A stretch of 64,000 nt of DNA from Granulosicoccus sp045106855 (GTDB lineage Bacteria; Pseudomonadota; Gammaproteobacteria; Granulosicoccales; Granulosicoccaceae): the NCBI GenBank assembly GCA_045106855.1, contig JBGCFI010000007.1, forward strand, positions 124,001 to 188,000, written 5' to 3'. Each line of letters starts with the position of its first letter. The first letter of the stretch is position 1. Below the pieces are notes generated by a model. It searched no databases. It was not told the origin of the DNA and was given only the letters and a program-made list of their open reading frames with translations. The position numbers were made by a program, and so were the translations under genes. Of the stretch, positions 34,812-43,208 are shown piece by piece.

Positions 34812-36217
34812 TGGTCTGCTTCTCTGTAAGTTAAATTTCTGACATCGACAATTTTGCCGTGAACAGCGGCTGCCGCGGCCATGGCGGGTGACATAAGGTG
34901 GGTACGCGAACCTTTTCCCTGTCTGCCCCGAAAATTGCGGTTGGTCGTTGATGCGCAGCGTTTTCCTGCAGCCACGATGTCGCCGTTCATGCCAACACAG
35001 GACGAACAACCTGATTCCGTCCATTCAAGGCCAGCCTTGATGAAAACATCTGCCAGACCTTCTTGTTCGGCCAGATGCTTTATGTGGGTTGATCCGGGAG
35101 ACACTAATCCGGGAACAGTCGCCCGGTGTCCTCTCAGTACATTGGCAGCTTCGCGTAGATCTTCCAGGCGAGCATTGGTACAGGAACCAATGAAAACCTG
35201 ATCAACGGGGGTTCCCTGAATTGCCTGCCCCGCGCTCAGCCCCATGTAGTGGAGAGCAGAGCGCACAGATTCCGCTTTTTCGTCCGGTAGCGAATCGGGA
35301 TCTGGTATAGCGGCGTCTATCCCGACTGATTGCTCTGGACTCGTGCCCCAGCTGACAGTCGGTGAGATCGTTGATGCATCGAAGTTCACTTCCCGGTCAA
35401 ATACAGCTTCGCTGTCAGAGCGTAAATGGCGCCAATCATCGACGGCGTTCAGCCATTTATCAGGTGCGGGTGCGTAGAGCCTGCCTTGAACGTAGTCGAA
35501 TGTGGTGTCATCGGGTGCGATCATTCCGAACCGTGCACCGCCTTCGATAGACAGGTTGCAGAGAGTCATGCGTGCATCCATCGACAATTGGTGGATAGTG
35601 CTGCCTGCGTATTCAACGGCGTGTCCTCGCGCGCCGTCACAACCCAGGCTGGCTATCCAATGCAGCGCAAGGTCTTTCGCGGTGACAAAGTGACTGAGTT
35701 TGCCGTTGAAATTTATACGCATAGATCGCGGCTTGGCTTGCCAGAGTGTTTGCGTGGCAAGTACATGGGCAACCTCCGTCGCGCCAATACCGAATGCCAG
35801 CGCACCAAAAGCGCCATGAGTGGAGGTGTGGCTGTCGCCGCAGTTGATCATCAGGCCGGGAGTGGTAAGGCCTAGCTCCGGGCCAATGACATGCACAATG
35901 CCCTGGCGAGAGTCTTCAAGTCCGAACAGGCGGATATCATGTTCACGGGCGTTGTCATGCAAGGTCTGGATCATCCGCGCAATTGAAGCATCGGCAATGT
36001 GCATCCGATTTCGCGTTGGCACATAGTGGTCAGCTACGGCAAATGTCAATTCTGGTTCAGCGACTGTCAGAGAGCGTTCTTTCAATCTGGCAAAGGCATG
36101 ATGCGAACCTTCGTGCACAAGGTGGCGGTCTACCCAGAGCAGTGATGTGCCATCTTCGCGCTGGTGAATTTCATGATTCGCCCACAGCTTGTCAAGTAGT
36201 GTTTGGGGACTCAGCAC
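34808..36217 (-). CDS. LeuC-like large subunit of an isopropylmalate dehydratase-type hydro-lyase
   Basis: The 4Fe-4S catalytic subunit, about 469 residues. It begins with LLDKLWANHEI, has GDSHTSTHGAFGALAFGIGATEV, and has the cluster cysteines in IGSCTNARLEDL and in the pair GCSSC. The family start is near GTG 36217. The frame stays open to 36286, where extra hydrophobic residues do not look like LeuC. Hydratases of this type act on 2-alkylmaleates and their malate isomers: isopropylmalate (LeuCD), citraconate, and dimethylmaleate (DmdAB of nicotinate fermentation). The gene is divergent from the hydantoinase operon with only about 75 bases between the starts, which favours coregulation and a shared pathway. 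Confidence 0.85.
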   Translation of the reverse strand: MLSPQTLLDKLWANHEIHQREDGTSLLWVDRHLVHEGSHHAFARLKERSLTVAEPELTFAVADHYVPTRNRMHIADASIARMIQTLHDNAREHDIRLFGLEDSRQGIVHVIGPELGLTTPGLMINCGDSHTSTHGAFGALAFGIGATEVAHVLATQTLWQAKPRSMRINFNGKLSHFVTAKDLALHWIASLGCDGARGHAVEYAGSTIHQLSMDARMTLCNLSIEGGARFGMIAPDDTTFDYVQGRLYAPAPDKWLNAVDDWRHLRSDSEAVFDREVNFDASTISPTVSWGTSPEQSVGIDAAIPDPDSLPDEKAESVRSALHYMGLSAGQAIQGTPVDQVFIGSCTNARLEDLREAANVLRGHRATVPGLVSPGSTHIKHLAEQEGLADVFIKAGLEWTESGCSSCVGMNGDIVAAGKRCASTTNRNFRGRQGKGSRTHLMSPAMAAAAAVHGKIVDVRNLTYREADH

Positions 36218-36292
36218 GAAAAAAGATGTAAGCAGCAAGGCACACGCGGTAGCATAGCCAAAGCATAAACCGCTATCACTCACCATTCAAGC

Positions 36293-38035
36293 GTGCAATC
36301 TGTGGAAACGAACCCAAGTATGTCGATCGATCCCATAACGCTGGCTGTGCTGGCCGGACGAATGGAGCAGATCGCCGATGAAATGGATGCCACCCTGTTC
36401 CGGGCAGCATTTAACCCGATTATCGCGGAAGCGCATGATGCCAGTCATGGTCTGTATCACCCACAAAGCGGGGATACACTGGTACAGGGTAAATCGGGGT
36501 TACCCATTTTCGTGGGTGTGATGTCCTTTGCAGTCAAGGCGGTGATCGACAAGGTCGCAATCGAGGGCGATCTTGCTGAAGGCGATATCTTCATATTCAA
36601 TGACGCACACATCGGCGGCACGCATCTGTCTGACATGCGCCTTGTACGCCCTTATTTCCGTGACGGAAGACTGTTCTGCTATCTAGCCTCTGTTGGGCAC
36701 TGGCATGACCTGGGTGGTGCGGTTCCTGGAAATTACAATCCTGCGGCGACCGATGTATTCCAGGAAGCATTTGTTCTGCCTCCAGTGCGATTGGCGCGTG
36801 CTGGCGTGATCTGTCAGGATATCATCGATATCTTGTTGCGAAACACTAGGTTGCCACAATCTGCCCAAGGTGATCTAAACGGTCAATTGGGTGCCTTGGA
36901 TCTCGGCGTCCGCAGAATGGATGAGCTTCTTGAACAATACGGCGACGCTACAGTGTCATCCAGTCTGGTCGCACTAGGACATCGTGCCGAGTCACTCATG
37001 CGCGCAGAGCTAGCCGCTTTACCGGATGGGCGCTGGGAGGCTGAGGATTACCTGGATAACGACGGTATTGATGATGTACCACTGATTATTCGCGTCGCGC
37101 TTGAAATAAAGGGCGATCAGATGCTGATCGATTTTACCGGTTCATCGAATCAATGCGCAGGTCCCGTAAACATCGCTCTACCAACGAGTGTCGCGACAGC
37201 CTATGTTGCCATTAAGCACCTGTTTCCTGACCTGCCGGCAAATGCTGGCGTCATGAAGCCTATTGATATCCGAGTTCCTGAAGGCTCGATGCTGGCGGCG
37301 ACATTTCCTGCTCCCACTGGCGGTTATACCGAAACCATTTTGCGCATGATAGATGTCATTTTTTGCGCGGCAGCGAAAGCTAGCCCGGAGCTTGTTGTTG
37401 CCAATGCCTATGGAACCATCAATGCACTCTCGATAGCGGGTAAACGCAAGAATGGCAAGCCTTGGGTCATGTTCAGCTTTTATGGTGGCGGGCATGGCGC
37501 GTGCGTTGAAGGTGATGGCTTGAACCATGGCAACGCGCCCATATCGACTGCAACCATTCCTCCTATGGAGATTCTGGAGGCTGCGTATCCCATCATGTTC
37601 AGGCAGTGGTCGCTGCGACCTGACAGCGATGGCGTGGGTGAGCATCGTGGTGGAATGGGTGCTATTTATGAAATCGAGGTCCTTGAAAATCAAGGTGCCG
37701 AGGCATTTCTGTTCGGGGAAAGAGGTCGCTTTGCACCCAAGGGGATTGCTGGTGGTGGTGATGCAGCCCTGAACGTGTTTACCTATGAACAGGAACAAGG
37801 CTGGCTGATACCAGAGATGGTATCCAAGATGCGTGGGATCAAGCTCAAACAAGGGCAGGCCGTCAGGCTGGAAACTCCGGGAGGCGGGGGCTACGGTTCA
37901 GCGACTCATCGGGACTCACGAAAAATAGCGAAAGATGTTCACAGAGGTCTGCTCAGTGAAAGTCGTGCGGATTTACTTTACGGTACACAATGGCGCGGTG
38001 TCCCGAGCGGTGTCCCGAGCGGTGTCCCGACATGA
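36293..38035 (+). CDS. hydantoinase B / oxoprolinase-type subunit
   Basis: A 580-residue HyuB-family protein, one half of an ATP-dependent amidase (N-methylhydantoin amidohydrolase, 5-oxoprolinase, or the related acetone and acetophenone carboxylases). Family blocks are DPITLAVLAGRMEQIADEMDATLFRAAFNPIIAEAHDAS, FNDAHIGGTHLSDM and GGYGSATHRD, and QAVRLETPGGGGYG near the C-terminus. GTG 36293 or ATG 36320 could be the start. It ends in a short repeated tail, (S/R)GVP three times, coded by three perfect 12-bp repeats. The stop overlaps the hyuA start (ATGA). It opens a five-gene operon running to 43102. Confidence 0.9.
   Translation: MQSVETNPSMSIDPITLAVLAGRMEQIADEMDATLFRAAFNPIIAEAHDASHGLYHPQSGDTLVQGKSGLPIFVGVMSFAVKAVIDKVAIEGDLAEGDIFIFNDAHIGGTHLSDMRLVRPYFRDGRLFCYLASVGHWHDLGGAVPGNYNPAATDVFQEAFVLPPVRLARAGVICQDIIDILLRNTRLPQSAQGDLNGQLGALDLGVRRMDELLEQYGDATVSSSLVALGHRAESLMRAELAALPDGRWEAEDYLDNDGIDDVPLIIRVALEIKGDQMLIDFTGSSNQCAGPVNIALPTSVATAYVAIKHLFPDLPANAGVMKPIDIRVPEGSMLAATFPAPTGGYTETILRMIDVIFCAAAKASPELVVANAYGTINALSIAGKRKNGKPWVMFSFYGGGHGACVEGDGLNHGNAPISTATIPPMEILEAAYPIMFRQWSLRPDSDGVGEHRGGMGAIYEIEVLENQGAEAFLFGERGRFAPKGIAGGGDAALNVFTYEQEQGWLIPEMVSKMRGIKLKQGQAVRLETPGGGGYGSATHRDSRKIAKDVHRGLLSESRADLLYGTQWRGVPSGVPSGVPT
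37995..38030. repeat. three perfect 12-bp repeats at the hyuB-hyuA junction
   Basis: GCGGTGTCCCGA three times in a row, ending one base before the ATG of hyuA. The unit is a whole number of codons, so gain or loss of copies would leave the upstream frame intact and change only the tail of HyuB and the RNA next to the hyuA ribosome site. Confidence 0.95.
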
Positions 38036-40152
38036 GTTCGGCCAGAGAGTTAGGCGAGGTTACTGGCAGCTCGGGTTTAATGGTGGGTGTCGATGTTGGT
38101 GGAACTTACACCGATGTTTTTGTGCTGGATGAGCGTAAAGGTATCGCCGAAGTTGCCAAGGTTCCGACAAGCCGACCGGATCAATCCACAGGCTTTCTTC
38201 AAGGTATTGCACAACGCGTAGAAGACCCATCGGATATCGCTGTTGTGGTGCACGGAACCACAGCCGGGACCAATGCATTGTTGGAACGTAAAGGCGCCCT
38301 AACCGGAGTTATCACAACGCAGGGGCTGCGTGATGTGCTGGAGATGCGTCGGCGTGACAGGCCGAGAACGTGGGGCCTGCGCGGAAATTTCGAGCCCATT
38401 GTCGATCGTGAGTATCGTCTCGAGGTCGCTGAGCGCACACTGGCAGACGGATCAATCCGCACACCTGTTGATGTAGTGGCAGTGCAACTGGCTGCGAATC
38501 GACTTCTAGAGGCAGGCTGTGAGGCAGTATCGATACAGTTCGCTAACGCCTATGCCAATCCGCTTAACGAAAAGCTGGCAGTGGATGTAGTCCGGCAGTT
38601 ATGGCCTAACTCACATGTATCGGCCTCCTCGGAGATATTGCCCGAGATTCGAGAGTTCGAGCGTTTCTCAACAACTGCACTCAACGCCTATCTGCAGCCT
38701 GAGGTATCGGGGTATTTACAGCGCCTTGAGAAAGCGTTAAAGCGTGAGGGATTCGCGGGCGAATTCATGGTGGTGCAATCAAACGGTGGAGTGATGAACG
38801 TGGATATCGCTTGTCGTCTGCCGGTGCGAACAGCTTTGTCAGGTCCGGCAGCTGGTGTTATCGCTGCGGCCTATATTGCGGGCAATGCAGGCTTTGACAA
38901 CGTGATTACGGGAGACATGGGAGGCACCAGTTTCGATGTGTCACTGATTGCCGATGGATCATCCATGCTGTGTGCACAAACATCCATAGATTTCGGCATG
39001 GTAGTGAGAAGCCCCATGATAGAAATCACGACTATCGGCGCTGGTGGAGGATCAATAGCGTGGGTGGATAGTGGTGGTTTGCTTAACATCGGCCCGCAAA
39101 GTGCGGGTTCGGATCCTGGACCGGTAGCCTATGGTCGAGGCAACGACAAACCCACGGTAACCGACGCAAACGTGGTACTTGGACGGATTGATCCTGCTAG
39201 CCCCATTGGTGGAAAGTTGGAACGTCTGGATGTTGATGCTGCACAAGCCGCTATCGAGCTATACGTAGCTTCACCATTGGGTCTTGATGTTCTGGAAGCT
39301 GCCGAAGCGATTCTCAAGGTGGCTAATTCTCGAATGGCCGGCGCAATCCGCCTGGTGAGTATCGAGCGCGGCTTTGATCCTGAAACTTTCGTCTTCATGC
39401 CTTTTGGCGGTGGCGGTGCGTTGCATGCCGGAGCCATGCTGGAAGAGGTAGGTATTTCCCGAGCGCTGGTTCCGCGTTACCCCGGCGTAACCAGTGCGAT
39501 GGGATGCGTCATAGCGGACATGCGGCAGGATTTTGTACAGACAGTAAATTCCATGCTCGATGATTTTGACGCGCAGGTAGTAGCGGCTTTCATGCAGTCG
39601 CATGTGAATAAAGGAATGGCATTGCTGGATGCTTCCAGAACTCGTTTCATAGCGCGAGATACCTCATTTGCACTTGATATGGCATATGTTGGCCAGACAC
39701 ATACGTTGTCTGTTCCGGTTGTGGTGGAGCTGGACAATGGCAGGGTACCGTTGCTGGATCGCGATGCGATCGCACAGGTGTTCGATGAAACCTATCGCCA
39801 GGCCTTCGGCAGATTGTTACCCAATGGTGTGCGCCGTATCATCAATCTAAGAAGTGCGATTACCGGCAAACGGCCTAAGTTTGATTTACGAACGTTAGCG
39901 CCTGATTCAAAAGATGCACCATTGACAGCCGAACGGGTGGCCGTACGCAAGGTTCATTTTGGATCGCGCTGGCACGATACGTCGATTTTTCAACGGTTGT
40001 CATTGCCGGTTGGAACCACTATCAACGGACCGGCAATCCTTGTTCAGCCAGATACGACGGTGCTGATCGAACCCGGGCATATGGGGCGAGTCGATGAATT
40101 TGGCAACACCATTATTGAGCGTTGTGTGGCAAGCGAGGATAAGTCAACGTGA
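38032..40152 (+). CDS. hydantoinase A / oxoprolinase-type ATPase subunit
   Basis: A 706-residue HyuA-family subunit with an ASKHA-type ATPase fold. The phosphate loop GVDVGGTYTDVFV is at 19-31, then VHGTTAGTNALLERKGA near 65, GDMGGTSFDVSLI and GPAAGV in the middle, and GGGGALHAG near 460. It partners HyuB to hydrolyse a cyclic amide using ATP. ATG 38032 overlaps the hyuB stop. An in-frame ATG at 37990 would translate the 12-bp repeats as RCPERCPE and is rejected. The GTGA joint with the next gene shows tight coupling. Possible substrates are hydantoins (N-methylhydantoin from creatinine would suit the creatinase), oxoproline-like lactams, or cyclic imides. Sequence alone does not decide. Confidence 0.9.
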   Translation: MSSARELGEVTGSSGLMVGVDVGGTYTDVFVLDERKGIAEVAKVPTSRPDQSTGFLQGIAQRVEDPSDIAVVVHGTTAGTNALLERKGALTGVITTQGLRDVLEMRRRDRPRTWGLRGNFEPIVDREYRLEVAERTLADGSIRTPVDVVAVQLAANRLLEAGCEAVSIQFANAYANPLNEKLAVDVVRQLWPNSHVSASSEILPEIREFERFSTTALNAYLQPEVSGYLQRLEKALKREGFAGEFMVVQSNGGVMNVDIACRLPVRTALSGPAAGVIAAAYIAGNAGFDNVITGDMGGTSFDVSLIADGSSMLCAQTSIDFGMVVRSPMIEITTIGAGGGSIAWVDSGGLLNIGPQSAGSDPGPVAYGRGNDKPTVTDANVVLGRIDPASPIGGKLERLDVDAAQAAIELYVASPLGLDVLEAAEAILKVANSRMAGAIRLVSIERGFDPETFVFMPFGGGGALHAGAMLEEVGISRALVPRYPGVTSAMGCVIADMRQDFVQTVNSMLDDFDAQVVAAFMQSHVNKGMALLDASRTRFIARDTSFALDMAYVGQTHTLSVPVVVELDNGRVPLLDRDAIAQVFDETYRQAFGRLLPNGVRRIINLRSAITGKRPKFDLRTLAPDSKDAPLTAERVAVRKVHFGSRWHDTSIFQRLSLPVGTTINGPAILVQPDTTVLIEPGHMGRVDEFGNTIIERCVASEDKST

Positions 40153-40772
40153 GTGACATAGAAACATGGGATCTGAAAAGCACAGCGCTATTAACGATCG
40201 ATTTGCAGAATGATTTTTTACATCCTGAAGGAGCATACGGACGAGCTGACCAGGGTAGCTCCCATATAAGTGCGTTGCCCGAAAGAATCGCACCACTGGT
40301 ATCAGCGTTACGTCAGCGTGGCGGACACTATATCTCTGCGCAGTTCACCCTGGTACCCGGCAGAGACGGGGAACCGTTGATTGCTCCACATCTGAAAAGT
40401 CTTCGCCCATTTCTGGGCAAAGGTGACTTTGCACCGGGAAGTTTCGGTCATTCGCTGGTTGATGCACTGGCACCGCCTGATTTTACGATCGAAAAGGTGG
40501 CTTATTCAGCGTTCTACCAGACACGCCTGGAATACATCATGAGAGCTGCGGGTATCGCGTATCTGATTGTTGGTGGCATCGTGACCAATGGTGGTGTTGC
40601 CAGTACACTTCGTGATGCACACTTACGAAATATTGAAACGCTCATGCTGACTGATGGTTGTGCTGCGTTTGATCAGGAGGTACATGATGCCACGGTATTG
40701 TCCCTGGCTACCGTTACCCATCGTATGAATTGCGCGAACGTACAATCATGGTTGAATAATAAATCGCGATGA
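40149..40772 (+). CDS. isochorismatase-fold hydrolase lacking the catalytic Cys
   Basis: A 207-residue cysteine-hydrolase-family protein. In amidases of this fold (nicotinamidase, N-carbamoylsarcosine amidase, maleamate amidohydrolase) the triad is Asp, Lys and Cys. Here Asp18 (TIDLQND) and Lys116 (IEKVAYSAF) are present, but the Cys position in the TNxCV motif is Gly149 (VTNGGVAST). Isochorismatase and PhzD likewise lack Cys and cleave vinyl ethers using Asp and Lys. So this protein may not be an ordinary amidase, or may use water. GTG 40149 overlaps the hyuA stop and its own stop overlaps the next ATG, placing it firmly in the operon. Confidence 0.85.
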   Translation: MSDIETWDLKSTALLTIDLQNDFLHPEGAYGRADQGSSHISALPERIAPLVSALRQRGGHYISAQFTLVPGRDGEPLIAPHLKSLRPFLGKGDFAPGSFGHSLVDALAPPDFTIEKVAYSAFYQTRLEYIMRAAGIAYLIVGGIVTNGGVASTLRDAHLRNIETLMLTDGCAAFDQEVHDATVLSLATVTHRMNCANVQSWLNNKSR

Positions 40773-41671
40773 ACAGTACATTACTCTTGAATACTAAACG
40801 AGCATCAGTGGTTTCGCTTAAAGACAGGCTTAACCGAAAAGACATTCTGCTCGCTCCCGGTGTCTTTGATGCGCTTACTGCTACCATCGCGGAAACCTCG
40901 GGATTTGAAGCTCTCTATCTTAGTGGTGCGGCAGTTGCCTACACACGATTGGGCAGGCCTGATATCGGATTGACATCAGTCACAGAGATGGCAGATACCA
41001 TGACCCTGATTGCAGATCGGGTAAATGTGCCTGTGATTATTGATGCTGATACCGGTTTTGGTAATGCATTAAACGCGCAGCGCACATTGAGGCTGTACGA
41101 GCGAGCCGGTGCCGCCGCTTTGCAAGTTGAAGATCAGAGTTATCCCAAACGTTGTGGTCATCTGGCTGATAAATCGCTTATTTCATCACAAGAAATGACG
41201 GGTAAGATCAAAGCAATGTGTGACGCTCGCTCTTGCGACGATACACTGATTATTGCGCGCACGGATGCCATTGCGGTTGAAGGGTTTGAACAGGCATTGC
41301 TAAGAGCTGAGGCCTATCTGGAAGCCGGGGCCGATGTACTGTTCATAGAGGCTCCTCAGAGCGTATTACAGCTCGAGCGAATTGGTACGCAATTCGGAGA
41401 ACGTATCCCCCTGCTGGCCAACATGGTAGAGGGCGGAGCGACACCTGTTCGTAGTTCAGATGAATTACAGGCAAAAGGCTTCTCATTGGTGATCTTTCCC
41501 GGTGGGATTGTAAGGGCATTGGCGCGATGCAGTCAGGACTACTACGCAAATCTCAAGCTTAATGGATCCAATGCTGCATTTGCCGACAGAATGTTTGATT
41601 TCAATGGTCTCAATGAAGTTCTAGGAACTGACGATATGCTTGCAAGGGGAAAGCGTTATGAAGATCAATAA
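40769..41671 (+). CDS. isocitrate lyase/PEP mutase-family lyase (methylisocitrate or dimethylmalate lyase-like)
   Basis: A 300-residue Mg-dependent TIM-barrel enzyme of the ICL/PEPM superfamily. VIIDADTGFGN carries metal-site Asp92 and Asp94, LQVEDQ carries a further acidic ligand, and the gate loop is KRCGH at 127-131. That Cys-containing loop marks the lyases (isocitrate, methylisocitrate, 2,3-dimethylmalate) as opposed to the hydrolases and phosphonate enzymes. The reaction would split a 2-hydroxy dicarboxylate retro-aldol fashion to pyruvate or glyoxylate plus a carboxylic acid. In nicotinate fermenters dimethylmalate lyase acts right after the LeuCD-type hydratase, and the same two families face each other here. 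It follows the isochorismatase-fold gene with an ATGA overlap. Confidence 0.85.
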   Translation: MNSTLLLNTKRASVVSLKDRLNRKDILLAPGVFDALTATIAETSGFEALYLSGAAVAYTRLGRPDIGLTSVTEMADTMTLIADRVNVPVIIDADTGFGNALNAQRTLRLYERAGAAALQVEDQSYPKRCGHLADKSLISSQEMTGKIKAMCDARSCDDTLIIARTDAIAVEGFEQALLRAEAYLEAGADVLFIEAPQSVLQLERIGTQFGERIPLLANMVEGGATPVRSSDELQAKGFSLVIFPGGIVRALARCSQDYYANLKLNGSNAAFADRMFDFNGLNEVLGTDDMLARGKRYEDQ

Positions 41672-41695
41672 TAGAGTGCTTCCACATAGAGTGTA

Positions 41696-43102
41696 ATGAG
41701 CGTTCAAAGTCATGACTCGCTTGAAGCGGATATCACAAATTCAATGCAACACGGAGTCGATTTAAAAACAGACACGCTGATCATCGGCGCAGGTGCCTGC
41801 GGATTGATCGCAGCATTGGCCGCAAGGCAGGCTGGTCAGGATGTTCTTGTCGTGGAAGCGGATGCTGTTCCCAGCGGTTCAACCGCCTTGTCCGCCGGGT
41901 TAATTCCGGCAGCTGGTACGAAGCTTCAGGAACAATCCGGAATTGAAGATAGCGCCGCGCAGTTTGCCGCCGATATACAAGCCAAAGCGCTTGGAGAGAA
42001 TGCGCAGGAAATTGTTCTTGCATTGGCGCAAGGTGCGAGTGAGGTTATTCATTGGCTAATGGATGAACACGGCTTGCCTTTCTCATTGGTTCACGATTTT
42101 GATTATCCAGGGCACAGTGTCAGGCGCATGCATGGCTTGCCGTCACGTTCGGGTAGAGAGTTGATCGACGCCTTGCGTGCGCGTTGTGAAGAATTGCACG
42201 TTGATATTATCTGTCACAGACGCGCGGTAGATTTACACCATCAGGGCCTGGTGATCGAGGGCATTACAGTTGCAGATCCGAATGGCAAACAGGAATCTAT
42301 CGCGTGCAACAAGCTTATTCTCGCATGCAATGGCTTTGGTGGAAATCGCACAATGGTAGAACAGTATATGCCGCAGATTTCTCAGGGTGTCTGGTTTGGT
42401 CATGACGGTAATCAGGGTGATGCTGTTTGCTGGGGTGAGCTAATGGGGGCATCCATCAAGCATCTGGGCGCCTATCAGGGCCATGGTAATGTGGCGCATC
42501 CCCACGGTATCCTCATCAGTTGGGCTGTTATTACCCAAGGTGGCATTCAGGTTAACTTGCAAGGTAACCGGTTCTGGGACGAGTCACAGGGATACTCCGA
42601 AGCCGCCGGTGCTGTTCTTTCGCAACCCGGGTCTGCAGCTATCACCGTATTTGATGAACGAATCGCAACCGTTGCCCGTCAATTTGAAGACTTCAAGCAA
42701 GCAGAAACGGCCGGGGCGGTAAAGGTGTGCGCAACGCTTGAAGAACTGGCAAATACATTCTCATTGCCTGTGCAGACTCTGCGCACAAGCATTGCCAACA
42801 TTAAAGTGGGAACTGAAGATCAATTTGGTCGGTATTTTGGAAATCAGACACTCAGCGCCCCTTATTATGGTGTTCGAGTTACCGGCGCACTTTTCCATAC
42901 TCAAGGAGGGCTGGAAGTGGACAAGGAGGGGCGTGTGATGCATGTCAATGGACAATCCTTTGCCAACCTGTTTGCTGGAGGCGGCGCTGCGTGTGGCGTA
43001 TCGGGCAAAAGCGATAGCGGCTATCTGTCTGGCAATGGTTTGCTCAGCGCCGTTGTTCTGGGATATCGCGCAGGTATTTCGAGTACGTTTCAGTCGCGCT
43101 AA
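41696..43102 (+). CDS. FAD-dependent oxidoreductase, fumarate reductase/succinate dehydrogenase flavoprotein type
   Basis: A 468-residue FAD_binding_2 enzyme, a family of fumarate reductases, 3-ketosteroid dehydrogenases and tricarballylate dehydrogenase. The dinucleotide-binding motif IIGAGACGLIAALAARQAG is at residues 29-47 followed by VVEAD. The middle has GFGGNRTMVEQYMP, and the C-terminus has TQGGLEVDKEGRVMHVNG and LFAGGGAACGVSG..GYLSGNGLLSAV, the family's second FAD block. It has no signal peptide and no cytochrome domain. Last gene of the five-gene operon, 24 bases after the lyase gene. In a dicarboxylate route it could introduce or remove the double bond next to the carboxylates. Confidence 0.85.
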   Translation: MSVQSHDSLEADITNSMQHGVDLKTDTLIIGAGACGLIAALAARQAGQDVLVVEADAVPSGSTALSAGLIPAAGTKLQEQSGIEDSAAQFAADIQAKALGENAQEIVLALAQGASEVIHWLMDEHGLPFSLVHDFDYPGHSVRRMHGLPSRSGRELIDALRARCEELHVDIICHRRAVDLHHQGLVIEGITVADPNGKQESIACNKLILACNGFGGNRTMVEQYMPQISQGVWFGHDGNQGDAVCWGELMGASIKHLGAYQGHGNVAHPHGILISWAVITQGGIQVNLQGNRFWDESQGYSEAAGAVLSQPGSAAITVFDERIATVARQFEDFKQAETAGAVKVCATLEELANTFSLPVQTLRTSIANIKVGTEDQFGRYFGNQTLSAPYYGVRVTGALFHTQGGLEVDKEGRVMHVNGQSFANLFAGGGAACGVSGKSDSGYLSGNGLLSAVVLGYRAGISSTFQSR

Positions 43103-43208
43103 GCCTTTTTAGAATAATTTGGTAATTCGACCGCGACCTGTTTAATGTCACGGTTAATTCAGCAGGTTTTTTGTAGAATAAGCGCCACTCTTCACTACAA
43201 ACCGAAAC

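Noticed and set aside
34812..35024. Longer LeuD beginning upstream
   Set aside because: The extra 71 residues overlap the LeuC C-terminus in another frame, are Arg/Cys-rich and unlike LeuD. The TTGA coupling gives the normal length.
34203..36286. Plain leucine biosynthesis operon
   Set aside because: No leuA or leuB is present and the facing genes are catabolic. I kept LeuCD-like naming without gene symbols because true leucine enzymes are not excluded.
36293..41671. Creatinine route (N-methylhydantoin amidohydrolase plus N-carbamoylsarcosine amidase)
   Set aside because: Attractive with creatinase in the window, but the isochorismatase-fold protein lacks the catalytic Cys, and the lyase and LeuCD have no place in that route. 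Kept only as an alternative.
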